Below, one piece after another: positions 18,597 through 26,681 of a DNA stretch of 64,000 bases. How positions within the stretch are numbered: position 1 is the stretch's first letter; the number at the start of each line of letters is the position of its first letter. The notes below the pieces were generated by a model. It had not been told where the DNA came from. It did not search any database and worked only from the letters and a program-made list of their open reading frames with translations. Location: positions 1,178,001-1,242,000 of the forward strand of contig JBBCIN010000002.1 in assembly GCA_037200885.1 (NCBI GenBank). The letters run 5' to 3'. The translations under genes and the position numbers were made by a program. The DNA comes from PMG-095 sp037200885. Lineage in GTDB: Bacteria > Myxococcota_A > Polyangia > Polyangiales > Polyangiaceae.

Positions 18597-19001
18597 GTGA
18601 GCAGCAAAGGCCGTCCCTATCGAAGCTTCAGCCACGGAGGCTTCGAGATCTTGGTCGGCAAAGCCGCCAGCGACAACGATCACCTGACGTTCAACGTCGC
18701 CGAGCCCCATGACCTGTGGCTACACGTCGCGGGTGGCACTCCGGGCAGTCACGTAGTGATTCGCAATCCGGAAAAGGGGCCAGTGCCCGAGGAGGTGACT
18801 CGCTGTGCCGCCGCGCTGGCCGCCTGGTACTCCAAGGCGCGCAACTCGCCCCGAGTCGAAGTGCACCTGTGCCGGGCAGGTGATGTGAAAAAGGCGCGGG
18901 GCGCACCAGCGGGCCAGGTGCAGATCGCGCGCTACAGGTCAGTCAAGGTGGCGCCTGCGCCGTTCGCGGGCGAAACGGGCGCAGATTCCGAAGCGGACTG
19001 A
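18597..19001 (+). CDS. Stand-alone NFACT-R (DUF814) RNA-binding-domain protein
   Basis: A 134-residue product from the GTG at 18597. It matches the NFACT-R domain found at the C-terminus of RqcH/Fibronectin-binding A proteins and NEMF: PYRSF.HGGFEILVGKAASDNDHLTFNVAEPHDLWLHVAGGTPGSHVVIRNP, then helix VTRCAAALAAWYSKARNSPRVEVHLCRAGDVKKARGAPAGQVQIARYRSVKV. Conserved VGK..x.ND.LT, D.WLH and PGSHVVI are all present. In RqcH this domain contacts tRNA or the 50S subunit during ribosome quality control. Here NFACT-N and the coiled coil are absent, so it is a single-domain relative. Its role in RQC or RNA binding is inference. Confidence 0.85.
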   Translation: MSSKGRPYRSFSHGGFEILVGKAASDNDHLTFNVAEPHDLWLHVAGGTPGSHVVIRNPEKGPVPEEVTRCAAALAAWYSKARNSPRVEVHLCRAGDVKKARGAPAGQVQIARYRSVKVAPAPFAGETGADSEAD

Positions 19002-19014
19002 GAGCCCGACGCGC

Positions 19015-19575
19015 TCAGGGCGGGAGCTTGGATTTTGCCACGAGCATGGTGCTCTTGAGCAGCGCCAGATCGTGCTCGAACTTGGTCTTGACGGTCTTGA
19101 ACGTGTCGAGCGTCGCGGTGTCGAACGCGTTCAAATCAGCGGCGATCGCCTTCTGCTGAGCGGGCACCGGCTGCAAGGCCTTTTGAAACGCGGCCTTGGC
19201 CTTCGCGCTGGCCTTGGCCGATTTCGGGCCCAAGTCGTTGATGGCCTTGTTCACGTTGGCGAGTTCGAGCTTGGCCGCGCCCTTGAAGGCCTGACGCGCG
19301 ACCGCCAGCGCCGCTTCCGCGGTTTTGCCTTGCTCGTCCGCGCTGGCTTGCGCCTTGCTGGTGCACTCATCCAGCTTGGTCTTTGCGTCAGCCGCGTCGG
19401 TCTTCAACTGGTCGAACTGCTTTTGTAGCTCGTCCAATTTTTGCTGTGCGGCCTGCTTCGCCTTGCTTGCCTGGTCGTCGGCCTGCTGCTGAACAGCGGC
19501 GACTTTCTTTTTGATTTCCTCCTCGTTCCCGCAAGCCACGAGCATCAGCGGCACGATCAAGAGAGCGCTACGCAT
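19015..19575 (-). CDS. Helical lipoprotein of unknown function
   Basis: A 186-residue product from the ATG at 19575, which has GAGG just upstream and puts the signal (MRSALLIVPLMLVAC) at the N-terminus. The mature part is almost wholly alpha-helical and rich in Lys, Ala, Gln and Asp, with heptad-like coiled coil at about 20-95 (VAAVQQQADDQASKAKQAAQQKLDELQKQFDQLK). A second helical stretch includes Lys/Ala repeats. No catalytic motif. It resembles periplasmic coiled-coil lipoproteins that brace the envelope. It converges with the NFACT-R gene, with 13 bases between stops and a short imperfect dyad (18998-19018) over both. Confidence 0.7.
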   Translation of the reverse strand: MRSALLIVPLMLVACGNEEEIKKKVAAVQQQADDQASKAKQAAQQKLDELQKQFDQLKTDAADAKTKLDECTSKAQASADEQGKTAEAALAVARQAFKGAAKLELANVNKAINDLGPKSAKASAKAKAAFQKALQPVPAQQKAIAADLNAFDTATLDTFKTVKTKFEHDLALLKSTMLVAKSKLPP

Positions 19576-19689
19576 GAGCCTCACGCTAGGGGATGTGTCT
19601 GCGATGTTCAACCGGAGCGGTGGACTCGGACGCGGTCTGCGCGGGAAAAATGCGATCCAGCTTCACCCGGCCACCGAGACGACTGGCAT

Positions 19690-20496
19690 TTAGCGGACCG
19701 GACTCCGCCACCAAGTCGCGATCGAGACTGCCACGAACCAGGCCGGTCCAATGCAGAAATGGCCGGCGATCAGGTGCGCGCGCTGCGTGCTAGGACAATG
19801 GAGCAAGAGGATCAGACTGGAGAGCAGCGCGATCAGTCCGCAAGCGAGCGCCCAAACGCGGTAGGGAACGCGCTGTCCGCGATCGAACGCCCAGAGCAGT
19901 GCGAATGACGGCGCCGCCAAAGCACTGCCGTAACCAAAGCAGGTCAGCGCGCGCACCGCAAAACCGCTGCTCGAAAAGTTCTCCGCGCCGACGGGGGCCT
20001 CGGGGGCAAACCACAGCAGGCATGGCAGGCACCAAGCCACCAGTGCCAGGACCGAGCGAAGGCGAGCCGCGCGTCGCTCGATCGGCAAGGGGCGGAGGGC
20101 GCTCTCGGTAACGACTCCGAGCAGGCCGAGCAGGAGCAGCCCCGCGAGCATTCGTGTGGCGCCCAGTTCGCGCAGGGGCGCGCGCCTCTTCAGCAGCTCG
20201 CGGACGAGCAACACGGCTGGCAAGACGAGAGTCAATGCCCAGCGCACGCGCGTGGGGCGACTGCGCAAGAACGCGCGCACGCCGTGCTCGTCTGCGATCA
20301 ACGACTCAGTGACCGCGAGTTGCTCCGTGACACCGTGGGGCGAGCGCGGCGCGATGTCCGCCAAGCGACGGCCAAGCGCCGCCGCATTGCCGAACAGCTC
20401 TTTGCAATGCTCGCAACCTTTGAGGTGTTCGCCCACGGACGGACCAGAGGGAACTCCTCCAGTGATGAATCCTTGCCGAATCTCGACGCAGTCCAC
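19690..20496 (-). CDS. Anti-sigma-factor-like integral membrane protein (NrsF/DUF1109-like)
   Basis: A 268-residue protein. The N-terminus carries a zinc-binding anti-sigma-like motif (VGEHLKGCEHCKELF, H-x3-C-x2-C near residues 23-31). After a linker come about six hydrophobic segments (roughly 87-100, 116-132, 147-165, 180-205, 213-232, 243-260). A cytoplasmic ZAS-like module joined to a multi-pass membrane domain is the layout of NrsF/ChrR-type anti-sigma factors that hold ECF sigma factors at the membrane. No sigma factor gene lies next to it in this window, so its partner is unknown and the assignment is tentative. Confidence 0.65.
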   Translation of the reverse strand: MDCVEIRQGFITGGVPSGPSVGEHLKGCEHCKELFGNAAALGRRLADIAPRSPHGVTEQLAVTESLIADEHGVRAFLRSRPTRVRWALTLVLPAVLLVRELLKRRAPLRELGATRMLAGLLLLGLLGVVTESALRPLPIERRAARLRSVLALVAWCLPCLLWFAPEAPVGAENFSSSGFAVRALTCFGYGSALAAPSFALLWAFDRGQRVPYRVWALACGLIALLSSLILLLHCPSTQRAHLIAGHFCIGPAWFVAVSIATWWRSPVR

Positions 20497-20630
20497 GATT
20501 TCCTGCTCGTGGTATGCCGGTGACCGCTCGGGGTTACGACAGCGCGGGCTTTATTGGCGATGGGCGCGGTGTACAGCCGCGCCCCATGCCCCACATGCGG
20601 CCCGGTCGGAAACGGTGAAAGAGCTGAAAA

Positions 20631-21221
20631 TCAGCGTTTTTTCGCGGGCGCTTTCTTCGCGGGCGCGGGCGCGGCAGCCGGCGGAGTCGGCGCGGCTTTC
20701 TTGGAAGCTTTCTTGGCGGGAGCAGCTGCCGGCGCGGGGGCGGGTGCAGCTTTCTTCGTGGACGCCTTCTTTGCGGGAGCGGGCGCCTTCTTCGTCGGCG
20801 CCGCAGCCTTGGCCGGTGTCTTCTTGGCCGTCTTCTTGGCGGGCGGCGGAGCTGCCTCGACTGCGGCGGGTGCCTTGGCTGCCCACAGTCCGAGCGCTGC
20901 TCCTTGCGGATCCACGAAGACGCCGATCGAACCCATCTCGCCGATCTCTTGATACTCGAGCACGGCTTTGCCACCGGCCTTCAAGACCTTGGCCATGGTC
21001 GCCTTCACGTCGTCCACCTCCACGTAAGGGAGCCACGCAGTCGGCTGCTCTGGCATTTGCTTCTTCTGCAGACCACCACCCACGCCGCCGCTGACGTCAA
21101 TCATCGTGTAGGCCATGGCGGGCATGTCGCTGAGCTTCCAAGCGAAGACCGAGGAATAGAACTTCTTGGCCTTCTTGACATCATCCGTACTGAGCTCGAC
21201 GTGGGCGAATGGATTGGGCAT
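20631..21221 (-). CDS. VOC (glyoxalase-like) protein with histone H1-like tail
   Basis: A 196-residue protein with AAGGAG just upstream of the ATG. Residues about 1-118 are a VOC domain: FAHVELSTDDVKKAKKFYSSVFAWKL, MIDVSGGVGGGL, WLPYVEVDDVKATMAKVLKAGGKAV, GSIGVFVDPQGAALGLW. His7 and Glu9 lie where the first metal ligand sits. The last 75 residues are a Lys/Ala/Pro repeat (AKKTAKKTPAKAAAPTKKAPAPAKK...) of the histone H1/PAAKK type, otherwise known on HU-like proteins. Such a tail should bind DNA or RNA electrostatically. A VOC fold with this tail suggests a nucleoid-associated or tethered detoxification protein, which is inference. Confidence 0.8.
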   Translation of the reverse strand: MPNPFAHVELSTDDVKKAKKFYSSVFAWKLSDMPAMAYTMIDVSGGVGGGLQKKQMPEQPTAWLPYVEVDDVKATMAKVLKAGGKAVLEYQEIGEMGSIGVFVDPQGAALGLWAAKAPAAVEAAPPPAKKTAKKTPAKAAAPTKKAPAPAKKASTKKAAPAPAPAAAPAKKASKKAAPTPPAAAPAPAKKAPAKKR

Positions 21222-21548
21222 GTGGACTCCTTGTTTCCGCGGGAAAATAGGGAAAACCCCGCGCGCTCATGCAATCTCTCACGAGCCGAATGTCCGAGCA
21301 AGACGGCGCTCGAAGACTCTTCGGCAATGCCCCAAGGGAGACCGGTCGCGCTCCGCGGCTGGAAAGTAAACCCTGTGTTTCGGCGGCACTGAGTGCCGGA
21401 AACGCGGGCTGCCCGGCTCGGCCGCAGCCAGCTCGGCAGGGGTGATACGCTGTTCGCCACAGGCTCAGTGCAAACTTGTGCGTTAATGGAGGTCTTGCGT
21501 GGCGCCGCCACGAACTGTGAACGACGCCACGCGCGACGATTTTACGGT
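21222..21548. other. Intergenic stretch upstream of the VOC gene
   Basis: 327 bases between the VOC gene start and the end of a small leftward gene. It contains the Shine-Dalgarno sequence of the VOC gene at its left edge. I see no clear promoter boxes, hairpin or coding frame. Confidence 0.45.
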
Positions 21549-21695
21549 TCAGCGACTGAGGAACGCCATCAACGCAAGCAGCGCCACCGGCAGTAGCATC
21601 CAGAGCATGGGGGGCGCTGGATGCGTCTTGGGAACCGGTTTGCTAGGCGCGGAGTCAACGTTTGGAGAGGACGTGTCGAGATCTTCTGTCGACAT
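21549..21695 (-). CDS. Small single-pass membrane protein (48 residues)
   Basis: The ATG at 21695 gives MSTEDLDTSSPNVDSAPSKP, a short acidic and Pro/Ser-rich N-terminus, followed by one C-terminal hydrophobic segment (MLWMLLPVALLALMAFLSR, about 30-48). The layout is that of a tail-anchored small membrane protein. Only a weak GGA lies upstream. No family is recognised, and coding status is uncertain because of its size. Confidence 0.4.
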   Translation of the reverse strand: MSTEDLDTSSPNVDSAPSKPVPKTHPAPPMLWMLLPVALLALMAFLSR

Positions 21696-21760
21696 ATGAC
21701 AATTTCCATTCCGCCTCGATGAGGCAGCCAAAGGCCAATCAACCAGGGTGACGAAGCAAC

Positions 21761-22186
21761 TCAGGCCCTGGGTGGCTCTTCGGAATTCATTCTCGGAATG
21801 CGGCGCTTGCTGTGAAAGTGGCTGACCGATGCGCGCGAGCGATCCGTGGACGGCGGCGCGAGGCAAGCTCGAGGGGCGCGGCGTGCGAACGCGACGATTG
21901 CGTCGGGGAACTGCGGGACGCGGTCGAAGATCGGCGCCGGGGCCACACGCAGCGCCGGCTCGGCGCGTACGGCGTGGGTCTCGATGCTCTGCACGCGCTC
22001 GGCGACGAGCCGCACGACCGACGCGCTCGGGCGCGCCGCCGGCGTGAGTACGCGCTGCTGCGCGGTCAGCCCGAGCAGTGCGATCAAGAGCGCGAACAGC
22101 CGCCGCCAATGCGCCCGCCGGACGCCAGCCGGGCGCGCTGAAACTGTGCTCGAAACGCTCAAACTCACCGCGGATACGAAGCACAT
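21761..22186 (-). CDS. Hypothetical exported or membrane-anchored protein
   Basis: The ATG at 22186 is directly preceded by GGGGGAGGGG, a strong Shine-Dalgarno-like run, giving 141 residues. A basic stretch (GVRRAHWRR) precedes one hydrophobic segment (LFALLIALLGLTAQQ, about 35-50). The rest is Ala/Arg/Val-rich and lacks recognisable motifs. It could be a genuine lineage-specific gene or a high-GC antisense-like frame. The ribosome binding site and membrane segment favour a real gene. Confidence 0.45.
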   Translation of the reverse strand: MCFVSAVSLSVSSTVSARPAGVRRAHWRRLFALLIALLGLTAQQRVLTPAARPSASVVRLVAERVQSIETHAVRAEPALRVAPAPIFDRVPQFPDAIVAFARRAPRACLAPPSTDRSRASVSHFHSKRRIPRMNSEEPPRA

Positions 22187-22258
22187 CCCCTCCCCCAGCG
22201 CAAACAACAGGGCATTTTGCGCGCTAGCCGCGTAGCCGTGAGCGAGTACGCTTGCTAC

Positions 22259-22756
22259 ATGGCCAGTGAGACACGCCGTGGGTTGCTGCTGATCGGCGCG
22301 CTGAAGCTGCTCAAGGGGCTGGCCCTACTGGTGCTCGGAGTCGGGCTGCTTTCGCTACTCCATCGCGATGCGGCCGAGGCGGTGCGGCAGGCGATTGAAT
22401 TCGCGCGCTTCGATACCCACGCACGTTTGGTCGAAGAGCTGTTGGCGAAAGTCGCCGGCATCAGTCACAAGACCATGCGTCGACTCGGAGTCGGCACGCT
22501 GATCTATGCGGCGGTGTTCGGGATCGAAGGCCTGGGACTATTGCTCGGTAAAGTTTGGGCAGAGTACATGACCGCGGGCGTGACGATTTCGTTCCTTCCG
22601 ATCGAGGCTTACGAACTGATCGCGCATCCGAGCGCGACGAAAGCGTTGGTGACACTGGTCAACGTTGCGGTGGTGGTTTACTTGGTGCTCGAGATCCGGC
22701 GCCGGCGTGCAAACGAGCACTTACGAGCCGAAACGGGAACCGCCGCTTCAGGTTAG
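22259..22756 (+). CDS. DUF2127 family membrane protein
   Basis: A 165-residue protein from the ATG at 22259; a GTG at 22238 is an alternative. Four hydrophobic segments: GLLLIGALKLLKGLALLVLGVGLLSLL, a middle pair (LGVGTLIYAAVFGIEGLGLLLGKVWAEYMT, ISFLPIEAYELI) and LVTLVNVAVVVYLVLEI. The opening (LIGALKLLKGL), GIEG.GL.L.K.WAEY.T and the ...LP.E.YE.. motif are those of DUF2127 proteins. Function is unknown. No operon partner is evident. Confidence 0.8.
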   Translation: MASETRRGLLLIGALKLLKGLALLVLGVGLLSLLHRDAAEAVRQAIEFARFDTHARLVEELLAKVAGISHKTMRRLGVGTLIYAAVFGIEGLGLLLGKVWAEYMTAGVTISFLPIEAYELIAHPSATKALVTLVNVAVVVYLVLEIRRRRANEHLRAETGTAASG

Positions 22757-22875
22757 CGGTCAGACTTCAATTTTACGGCGCCACCGGGGATATGAATCGG
22801 GGGATGTGACGGAGTTCATCTTGTGCGCTCCCCCAGACAGCGCTAGCAACGAGGCGAAATGAGGCGCTGAAGACC

Positions 22876-23586
22876 ATGCGCGCGATCACGGCTATCTTCC
22901 TTTTGCTCTGTGTCAGTTGCGGTTCGAGCGGTACGCCTGCGGCCGAGCACCCCGAAGTCGCGTCGAATGATCCGTCGGCTTCGCCGGTTGGAAGCGCGCA
23001 TCGTTCGCTGCCCGACCATTGCGCGCACGGCAAGCCCGAATGTGTGCCGCCACCCGGTTGGGTCCGGCGCCTGTGCGAGGACGTTTACCCGGACGTCGCG
23101 CTGAATATGTTCAAACCCGGCACGCGCTGGAAGCGGCTCTACATGGTGGCGCGCGCCGACCCGTTCAATGCCTCCGGGGGCGCTTCGCTATTGGGCGACA
23201 AGATGGAGCGCGGGGAAGAGGTGATTGCGCTCAAGCGACGCGACAACAACGGGGAGATGCAAGTCGGAGACAACGCCGGCTATGACGTGCTGCGTTGGAA
23301 CGGCGCCTGCGCCACCATTCACGATGGCGATTTCACTCGCACCCCCCCGCGCGAAATCGTCCACTCGAAGATCGAATGGCGGCGCCTGGGTCTGGACTTG
23401 CGTAAGACTCTGGAAGAGCAGCCGGAGATCTCCAAAGCTCAAGCCGCGCGGCGAAAAGCCTGCCACGGCTTCAGCATCGGTGAAGTCACCAAGGACTGCG
23501 AAGTGTATGACCGCGCCTTTATGGATGAGATCATCCGCTACGTACAGGCCGGCGGAGCATTGCCGAGCCCATCGCGCTTGCCGTAG
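22876..23586 (+). CDS. Lipoprotein of unknown function
   Basis: A 236-residue protein with a short signal and lipobox (FLLLCVSC followed by GSSG), about 40 residues of Ala/Ser/Pro linker and a globular domain with five Cys. That domain has the segments CVPPPGWVRRLCEDVYPDVALNMFKPGTRWKRLYM and EVIALKRRDNNGEMQVGDNAGYDVLRWNGACATIHDGDF, then a helical C-terminus. The middle looks SH3-like (beta strands with a Gly turn), but I do not recognise the family. No neighbours point to a role. Confidence 0.7.
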   Translation: MRAITAIFLLLCVSCGSSGTPAAEHPEVASNDPSASPVGSAHRSLPDHCAHGKPECVPPPGWVRRLCEDVYPDVALNMFKPGTRWKRLYMVARADPFNASGGASLLGDKMERGEEVIALKRRDNNGEMQVGDNAGYDVLRWNGACATIHDGDFTRTPPREIVHSKIEWRRLGLDLRKTLEEQPEISKAQAARRKACHGFSIGEVTKDCEVYDRAFMDEIIRYVQAGGALPSPSRLP

Positions 23587-23675
23587 AGCCGGCAGCCCCG
23601 CCGCGGCAGATCGCCGCACCCATCGTTTTCGGCTGGACTAGCGTGCTCGGGAGCTCTTAGCTCTGGCTTGAAGCT

Positions 23676-24344
23676 ATGAAGATCCTTCCTATCCTCGTCA
23701 TCGCCAGCGCCAGCAGCCTTCTCTTCAACGTGAGCTGTAGCTCCTCGGACAGTCCGAGCCCTACCGGCGCGGTGGGCGGCCCGGTCCTCGGCGCCGAGGA
23801 CGCGCATTGCGTGGGGCAACCGGCGGTCGAGGTCGATCCCGCAACCTGCCACGGAGTCGCGCCCGAAGAGGGCGAGGGTGGCGCGGCCGGCGAAGGTGAG
23901 GAAGCCAGCGCAGCCGGAGGTAGCGACTGCAACCAAACTCATGACGCTGAGTACGGCGCCACCTTGCCCAACAGCGAGGGTGACGACGACGACTGCAAAT
24001 ACCACGTCTCGTGGAGCTCGACCCCAATTCGGCTGAACCAGGACGTGACCTTCACGGTCACGACCAAAGATCTGACGACCGACCAACCCCTCGAGCCGCT
24101 AGCAGCCGACGACAAGCTGCCCTTGAGCCGCGTGGAAGTGTACCAGCCTTGTGACCTCCGCTTTGGGCCCGCTCAAAACGACCGGGCGGAGTTCAAGGAA
24201 ACGGCGCCCGGCGTGTACCAGGGTGGCCCGTTTCGCTTCGACCAGCCTGGGCGTTGGGTCGTGCGCTTTCACTTCTACGAGCAATGCAACGACGGTGAAG
24301 CGTCGCCGCACGGGCACGTCGCGTTCTTCGTCGACTTGCCGTGA
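23676..24344 (+). CDS. Lipoprotein with C-terminal YtkA/FixH-like beta domain
   Basis: A 222-residue protein: signal and lipobox (SLLFNVSC followed by SSSD), a Gly/Glu/Ala-rich linker with several Cys, then a beta-sandwich-like domain (about 110-222). That domain contains VSWSSTPIRLNQDVTFTVTTKDLTTDQPL, RVEVYQPCDL and a terminal APGVYQGGPFRFDQPGRWVVRFHFYEQCNDG...VAFFVDLP. The 'G.Y.....F...G.W.v.f' ending resembles YtkA/FixH-type domains. Metal binding is possible but not shown. It converges with the cytochrome-like lipoprotein gene, leaving 14 bases between stops. Confidence 0.65.
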   Translation: MKILPILVIASASSLLFNVSCSSSDSPSPTGAVGGPVLGAEDAHCVGQPAVEVDPATCHGVAPEEGEGGAAGEGEEASAAGGSDCNQTHDAEYGATLPNSEGDDDDCKYHVSWSSTPIRLNQDVTFTVTTKDLTTDQPLEPLAADDKLPLSRVEVYQPCDLRFGPAQNDRAEFKETAPGVYQGGPFRFDQPGRWVVRFHFYEQCNDGEASPHGHVAFFVDLP

Positions 24345-24358
24345 CCGACTGACAGGGT

Positions 24359-24727
24359 CTACTCCGGCGTGCGGCAGGCGAGCCAGTCGAAGATCTGCTG
24401 TCGCTCCTCGCTGCTTAGCGGGGGTGCGCCGGCCGGTGGCATCGAGCAGGTCGCGAGCTGTGAACGAATGCTCATGCTCTCACGCGACACGTGTACGTAG
24501 TCCGTGAGTAGGCGACTCTGCTCCTCCCCACCGGGCGCGTGACACGGATAGCAGCGGGTGTGCACCAGATCTGCGATCCCTGAATCGAAGGTCAACGCGT
24601 CCGCCGGACAGTCCCGCTGTTCTGGCGCCGGGCAAGCTTCTTGGTCGGCAGCGTGACCGCATGCGGCCGTCGCTACGGCCGCGAGCAGCAAGAGTAGCAG
24701 CTTTCTGGGTATCTTCGGGATCGGCAC
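24359..24727 (-). CDS. Cytochrome c-like lipoprotein
   Basis: A 122-residue product from a GTG start. The signal is KLLLLLLAAVATAAC with a lipobox Cys. The mature domain has one heme-binding motif CYPCH (CxxCH) in VHTRCYPCHAPGGEEQSRLLTDYVHV, and a Met-containing segment (ATCSMPPAGAPPLSSEERQQIFDWLAC) that supplies the MPP loop found in cytochrome c-type (PSCyt/DUF1588-like) proteins. A covalent heme and periplasmic electron transfer are therefore expected. Single gene, convergent with its left neighbour. Confidence 0.75.
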   Translation of the reverse strand: MPIPKIPRKLLLLLLAAVATAACGHAADQEACPAPEQRDCPADALTFDSGIADLVHTRCYPCHAPGGEEQSRLLTDYVHVSRESMSIRSQLATCSMPPAGAPPLSSEERQQIFDWLACRTPE

Positions 24728-24976
24728 GAGTGCTCGCTAAGGCCACTCGGACTATCACGCTTCGGGCGTCCGGCAAGTGACGACCGAAGGAGGCCGCGAC
24801 GCGACGCCTGTTTGCGAAGCCCGCACACACCGACTGCGGAGCTCGAACGGGAGTGGGTTCGAGCTCGTCGATTTTCTGCCAGCACACGGCGACGCGCTCA
24901 CTTCGCGACGTCGCCGACGGAGCCGACCGACAACCTGAGTGAACTCAGGGCGCCGGCCGCTCCGGTCAAAGCGCGA

Positions 24977-25306
24977 TCACGCGATCGCGTCCTTGATGGC
25001 TTTCGTCGCGCGCGCCTTGACGGCTTTGCTGGCGGGCTTGGCCGCGAACGTCGTCGGCTCTTTGGTGAACGGGTTGATGCCCTTGCGCGCGGCACGCGCG
25101 GGCTTCTTCACGACCACGAACTTGGCGAAGCCGGGCAGCACGAACACGCCGTTCTTCTTCAGCTCCTTGTGGCCAATCTCGACCAGGGCGTCCATCACGG
25201 CTTTGACGTCTTTGCGCGTGGTGCCTTCGCCAACGCTGTCGACTACGGCCAGCAGTAGCGCGCTTTTGGTGAGTTGCTTCGTCGTTTTTGTTTTCGGCTT
25301 TGCCAT
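24977..25306 (-). CDS. HU/IHF-family DNA-binding protein
   Basis: A 109-residue protein from the ATG at 25306, which has a good AGGAG site upstream; the longer frame to 25417 is not supported. After a Lys/Thr-rich N-terminus come helices (LTKSALLLAVVDSVGEGTTRKDVKAVMDALVEIGHKEL), the beta saddle (NGVFVLPGFAKFVVVKKPARAARKGINPFTKEPTTFAAKPASKAVKAR) with the GINPFT arm motif that intercalates DNA, and the final helix. Slightly longer than E. coli HU because of the basic N-terminal extension. It binds and bends DNA as a nucleoid protein. Confidence 0.9.
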   Translation of the reverse strand: MAKPKTKTTKQLTKSALLLAVVDSVGEGTTRKDVKAVMDALVEIGHKELKKNGVFVLPGFAKFVVVKKPARAARKGINPFTKEPTTFAAKPASKAVKARATKAIKDAIA

Positions 25307-25678
25307 CGAGAAATCTCCTGTTCGAGGAATAAGGACCGACAGAGAGCACCGATAGACCGTAAAATCCAGCGCTAAACCGCGAGCTCGCTGCTTTGAGTCC
25401 CGAGCTCGACGAGCCACGCACAGCCCTCGCTAGCCCGACGCGCGTGGGCGAATAAGCTACGCAGCGACACTTTCGACGCGCGGCAAAGCTCGGGCAGCGC
25501 ACGAAGAATGTTCGCAAATAGCGTTGAAATAGACGACAAATCGTCGATCGCCCTGTGTGCGCGCGACGAGTCGCGAGCGGGCTAGGCAACGCGTTCCGAA
25601 GCGCGCTCTCATCCTGCGTGGACGAGCCGCCGAGGCCAAGGCGCCGAGCGCTTTTTTTTTGCGCTAATCTCTCGGCCG
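25307..25678. other. Divergent intergenic stretch with an AGCGC-T9-GCGCT element
   Basis: 372 bases between the HU gene and a rightward beta-propeller-like gene, so it must hold both promoters. Its right end carries nine T flanked by inverted AGCGC/GCGCT at 25647-25665, 13 bases before the rightward ATG. No coding frame or RNA gene is convincing. Confidence 0.5.
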
Positions 25679-26599
25679 ATGGCGGAGATGGTCGCTTGCT
25701 TGCACCGCGGAAAGGTAGAGGTCTTGCGCCGCGGGCAGGCTGTCCAACCCTTGGAAAGCCCATATCGGGAGCAGCTCGCGGCACGCGGCGAAGACCGAGT
25801 CGATGCACGAATCGTCAGCGTTACTCGAGGGCGAACCAACGGTGAGCTGTGCTACGCGATCGGCAGCCATAGGGCGTCCGGCGTGTTCGTACAGGTTCCG
25901 GGCACAGGCAAAGAACAGCAGCTGTTTCACAGCGTAGATACCCATCTGAGCGAGCTCGACTTCAGCCTTGCCGACGAAGCGCTGGCCTGCACCGTCGCCG
26001 GCAGTCGCGGCACGAGCGCCATCGGCGTGCTTTCGGACGACGGCAAAGGTCTGCGAACCGTGACCGAGGGAGACGTGATCGATCGCGCGCCGCGTTGGGT
26101 GCCGGGAGGGCGCGCGGAAATAGTCTATGCGTCGGCGGGCATTGGCCGCACGAGGACCGGCAAAGCGGTCGGGCGTTCGCCGTTCGCGCTGCATCGGCTG
26201 CGCTTCAGCGACAACAGCGTGGAGGTGTTGATGGCGGAGGCGCAGTACGACTATGCGGCCGTCGTACCCGTCTCGGAGAGTTTGCTCTATGCGCTCCGGC
26301 GCAACTACGATCGGACTTTGCCGATAAATGCGTTCGGGCGCTTTTCCAGCGCTTTTCGTGGTCTTTTTTCGGGCGGCGCTCAGGGGAAGCCGGTCCGCCC
26401 GCAGAGCCACGAGCTCGTTCGCATCACGCCCCAAGGCGCGCAGCTGGTGGCGGAAGACGTGCTCGCGTTCGACGTCGCTGCGAACGAGGACATCGTGTAT
26501 TCGAAAGAGGCTGGTGTATTCAGAATCACCGCCGCTCACAAGACGCCTGAGCTGATCTTCGCTCTCGAACAGGTCGAAGAGCTGGTGATTTACTGGTGA
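25679..26599 (+). CDS. Beta-propeller-like protein of unknown function
   Basis: A 306-residue soluble protein without signal peptide. Repeated beta-strand units follow a TolB/PD40-like rhythm (SELDFSLADEALACTVAGSRGTSAIGVLSDDGKGLRTVTEG, RAPRWVPGGRAEIVYASAGIGRT, HELVRITPQGAQLVAEDVLAFDVAANEDIVYSKEAGVFRI). This suggests a six-bladed propeller or partial propeller acting as a cytoplasmic scaffold. No catalytic motif is visible. The start codon has no clear Shine-Dalgarno sequence, and the upstream T9 tract sits where one would be expected. Confidence 0.7.
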   Translation: MAEMVACLHRGKVEVLRRGQAVQPLESPYREQLAARGEDRVDARIVSVTRGRTNGELCYAIGSHRASGVFVQVPGTGKEQQLFHSVDTHLSELDFSLADEALACTVAGSRGTSAIGVLSDDGKGLRTVTEGDVIDRAPRWVPGGRAEIVYASAGIGRTRTGKAVGRSPFALHRLRFSDNSVEVLMAEAQYDYAAVVPVSESLLYALRRNYDRTLPINAFGRFSSAFRGLFSGGAQGKPVRPQSHELVRITPQGAQLVAEDVLAFDVAANEDIVYSKEAGVFRITAAHKTPELIFALEQVEELVIYW

Positions 26600-26628
26600 T
26601 TCAAGCGCGCGGCGCTCACTCAGCTGGA

Positions 26629-26665
26629 CGCTCGACCGTACTCACTCTGAGCGAGCGGTCGAGCG
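26629..26665. terminator. 10-bp perfect hairpin between convergent genes
   Basis: CGCTCGACCG (26629-26638) and CGGTCGAGCG (26656-26665) are exact reverse complements around a 17-base loop. They lie between a rightward stop at 26599 and a leftward stop at 26682. No T-run is present. It is a likely bidirectional terminator and gives mild support to the small leftward gene. Confidence 0.5.
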
Positions 26666-26681
26666 GGCCTGCTGGACGCGC

